In this document: positions 63,585-64,000 of the stretch, one piece after another
Layout of the letters: every line of letters starts with the position of its first letter
How positions within the stretch are numbered: the first letter of the stretch is position 1
Source: an uncultured Rhizobiaceae bacterium
GTDB lineage: Bacteria > Pseudomonadota > Alphaproteobacteria > Rhizobiales > Rhizobiaceae
Assembly: GCA_951813045.1 (NCBI GenBank)
Contig: CATOTF010000002.1
Span: 1,984,001 to 2,048,000 of the forward strand
Length of the DNA: 64,000 nucleotides
Reading direction: 5' to 3'
The notes under the pieces: generated by a model
Databases searched by the model: none
Told to the model about the DNA's origin: nothing
The model's input: the letters and a program-made list of their open reading frames with translations, nothing else
Translations under genes and position numbers: made by a program

Positions 63585-64000
63585 TTAGAAATGAGAATAA
63601 GCGTCTCGATCAAGTGACACTTCTAATCCACCCATGTCCAGTAAAACCGGTTCATCTTCCGCTTCTGTTAACCGACCAATCACCGTGGTCACGACACCAA
63701 CGGCCAACGCGGAATCTTGAAAACTAGCCAAGTATTGTGGCGCAACTGTACAAAATACCTGATAGTCATCCCCTCCGGTCAATATATCTTTCCAAAGTTC
63801 CGGGTTTCCCTTGGCAAGGCGCTCCACATGGGCCGTAACCGGAATTTTGGCGCGATTGATTTGGGCACTTACACCAGAAGCCTCACAAAGTTTAGCACAA
63901 TCCCCAATCAACCCGTCGGATATATCCATTGAAGCAGTGGCATACCGTGCAATCGTCTCGGCCAGTACGACAGGCGGATTGGGAACCTGGTAAGATCGTA
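63585..64000 (-). CDS. thiL: Thiamine-monophosphate kinase ThiL, 3' part
   Basis: ThiL phosphorylates thiamine monophosphate to thiamine diphosphate. About 138 C-terminal residues are in the window: ATASMDISDGLIGDCAKLCE, a hallmark of ThiL/PurM-type enzymes, and DILTGGDDYQVFCTV, with the substrate-binding GGDDYE-like motif here ending in Q. The frame is open to the window edge, so the N-terminal half lies outside. An internal Met at 63929 is not the start. Confidence 0.9.
   Translation of the reverse strand, partial: RSYQVPNPPVVLAETIARYATASMDISDGLIGDCAKLCEASGVSAQINRAKIPVTAHVERLAKGNPELWKDILTGGDDYQVFCTVAPQYLASFQDSALAVGVVTTVIGRLTEAEDEPVLLDMGGLEVSLDRDAYSHF

Noticed and set aside
63585-63929. Short stand-alone gene starting at 63929
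   Set aside because: The frame is open to the window edge and reads as the middle of ThiL, so the Met at 63929 is internal.

Overview
The window reads as chromosome of a marine alphaproteobacterium. The grounds are gene content and order: cobN/cobW/cobO-type cobalamin genes with a HupE-like transporter, a DddP-type DMSP lyase, an MttB-family methyltransferase beside a dimethylglycine dehydrogenase-like oxidoreductase, and the alphaproteobacterial block bamE / cbp3-yceD-plsX-fabH-ihfA-merR. The species cannot be named from the sequence alone.

Region 1 (1-23040) is a large cobalamin (B12) cluster in several transcription units. A minus-strand unit runs cobA-cobB-cobC-cobD, with cobD cut by the window edge. 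Divergent from it is a tightly overlapping plus-strand unit, cbiD-cobK-cytochrome P450. A second minus-strand unit runs small His-rich membrane protein-cbiX-cobH-cobL-cobI-cbiG/cobJ fusion-cobM. A third, preceded by a clear cobalamin riboswitch, runs hupE-cobP-cobW-cobN-cobO and may continue into two TerB-like genes. cobQ lies just upstream of that riboswitch, behind an MFS gene. The enzyme set is a mosaic: CbiX, CbiG and CbiD belong to the early-cobalt (anaerobic) route, while CobN, CobW and CobO belong to the late-cobalt (aerobic) route. No cobG, cobZ or cobF is present here. The P450 translationally coupled to cobK is the most unusual gene in the window.

Region 2 (23113-31299) has the MFS transporter, a minus-strand valine/omega-amino acid catabolic unit (class III aminotransferase, acyl-CoA dehydrogenase, 3-hydroxyisobutyrate dehydrogenase), a DUF3253-type protein, a secreted protein built of six Cys-paired repeats, and an iron-type alcohol dehydrogenase.

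Region 3 (31501-47028) holds methylated-osmolyte and one-carbon genes: MttB-like methyltransferase and DMGDH-like enzyme, a phospholipid N-methyltransferase-like gene, a PhyH dioxygenase, a fatty acid desaturase, the gcvT-gcvH-gcvP glycine cleavage operon under a tandem glycine riboswitch, an EamA transporter, dddP and a MATE transporter. Demethylation of betaine-type compounds would end in glycine, which the riboswitch-controlled cleavage system would consume. This link is inferred.

Region 4 (47389-50255) is tetR-rsgA and two GNAT acetyltransferases, with two matching palindromes upstream of tetR. Region 5 (50256-55019) is a decayed mobile zone: a complete IS3-family element, two remnants of another IS3-type element, an MFS fragment, an integrase C-terminus and the 5' half of a tRNA-Pro-like sequence.

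Region 6 (55020-64000) is the conserved lipid-synthesis block merR-ihfA-fabH-plsX-yceD-cbp3. Here cbp3 is cleanly split by a complete IS21-family element with a 6-bp target duplication. bamE, an MFS transporter and the 3' part of thiL follow.
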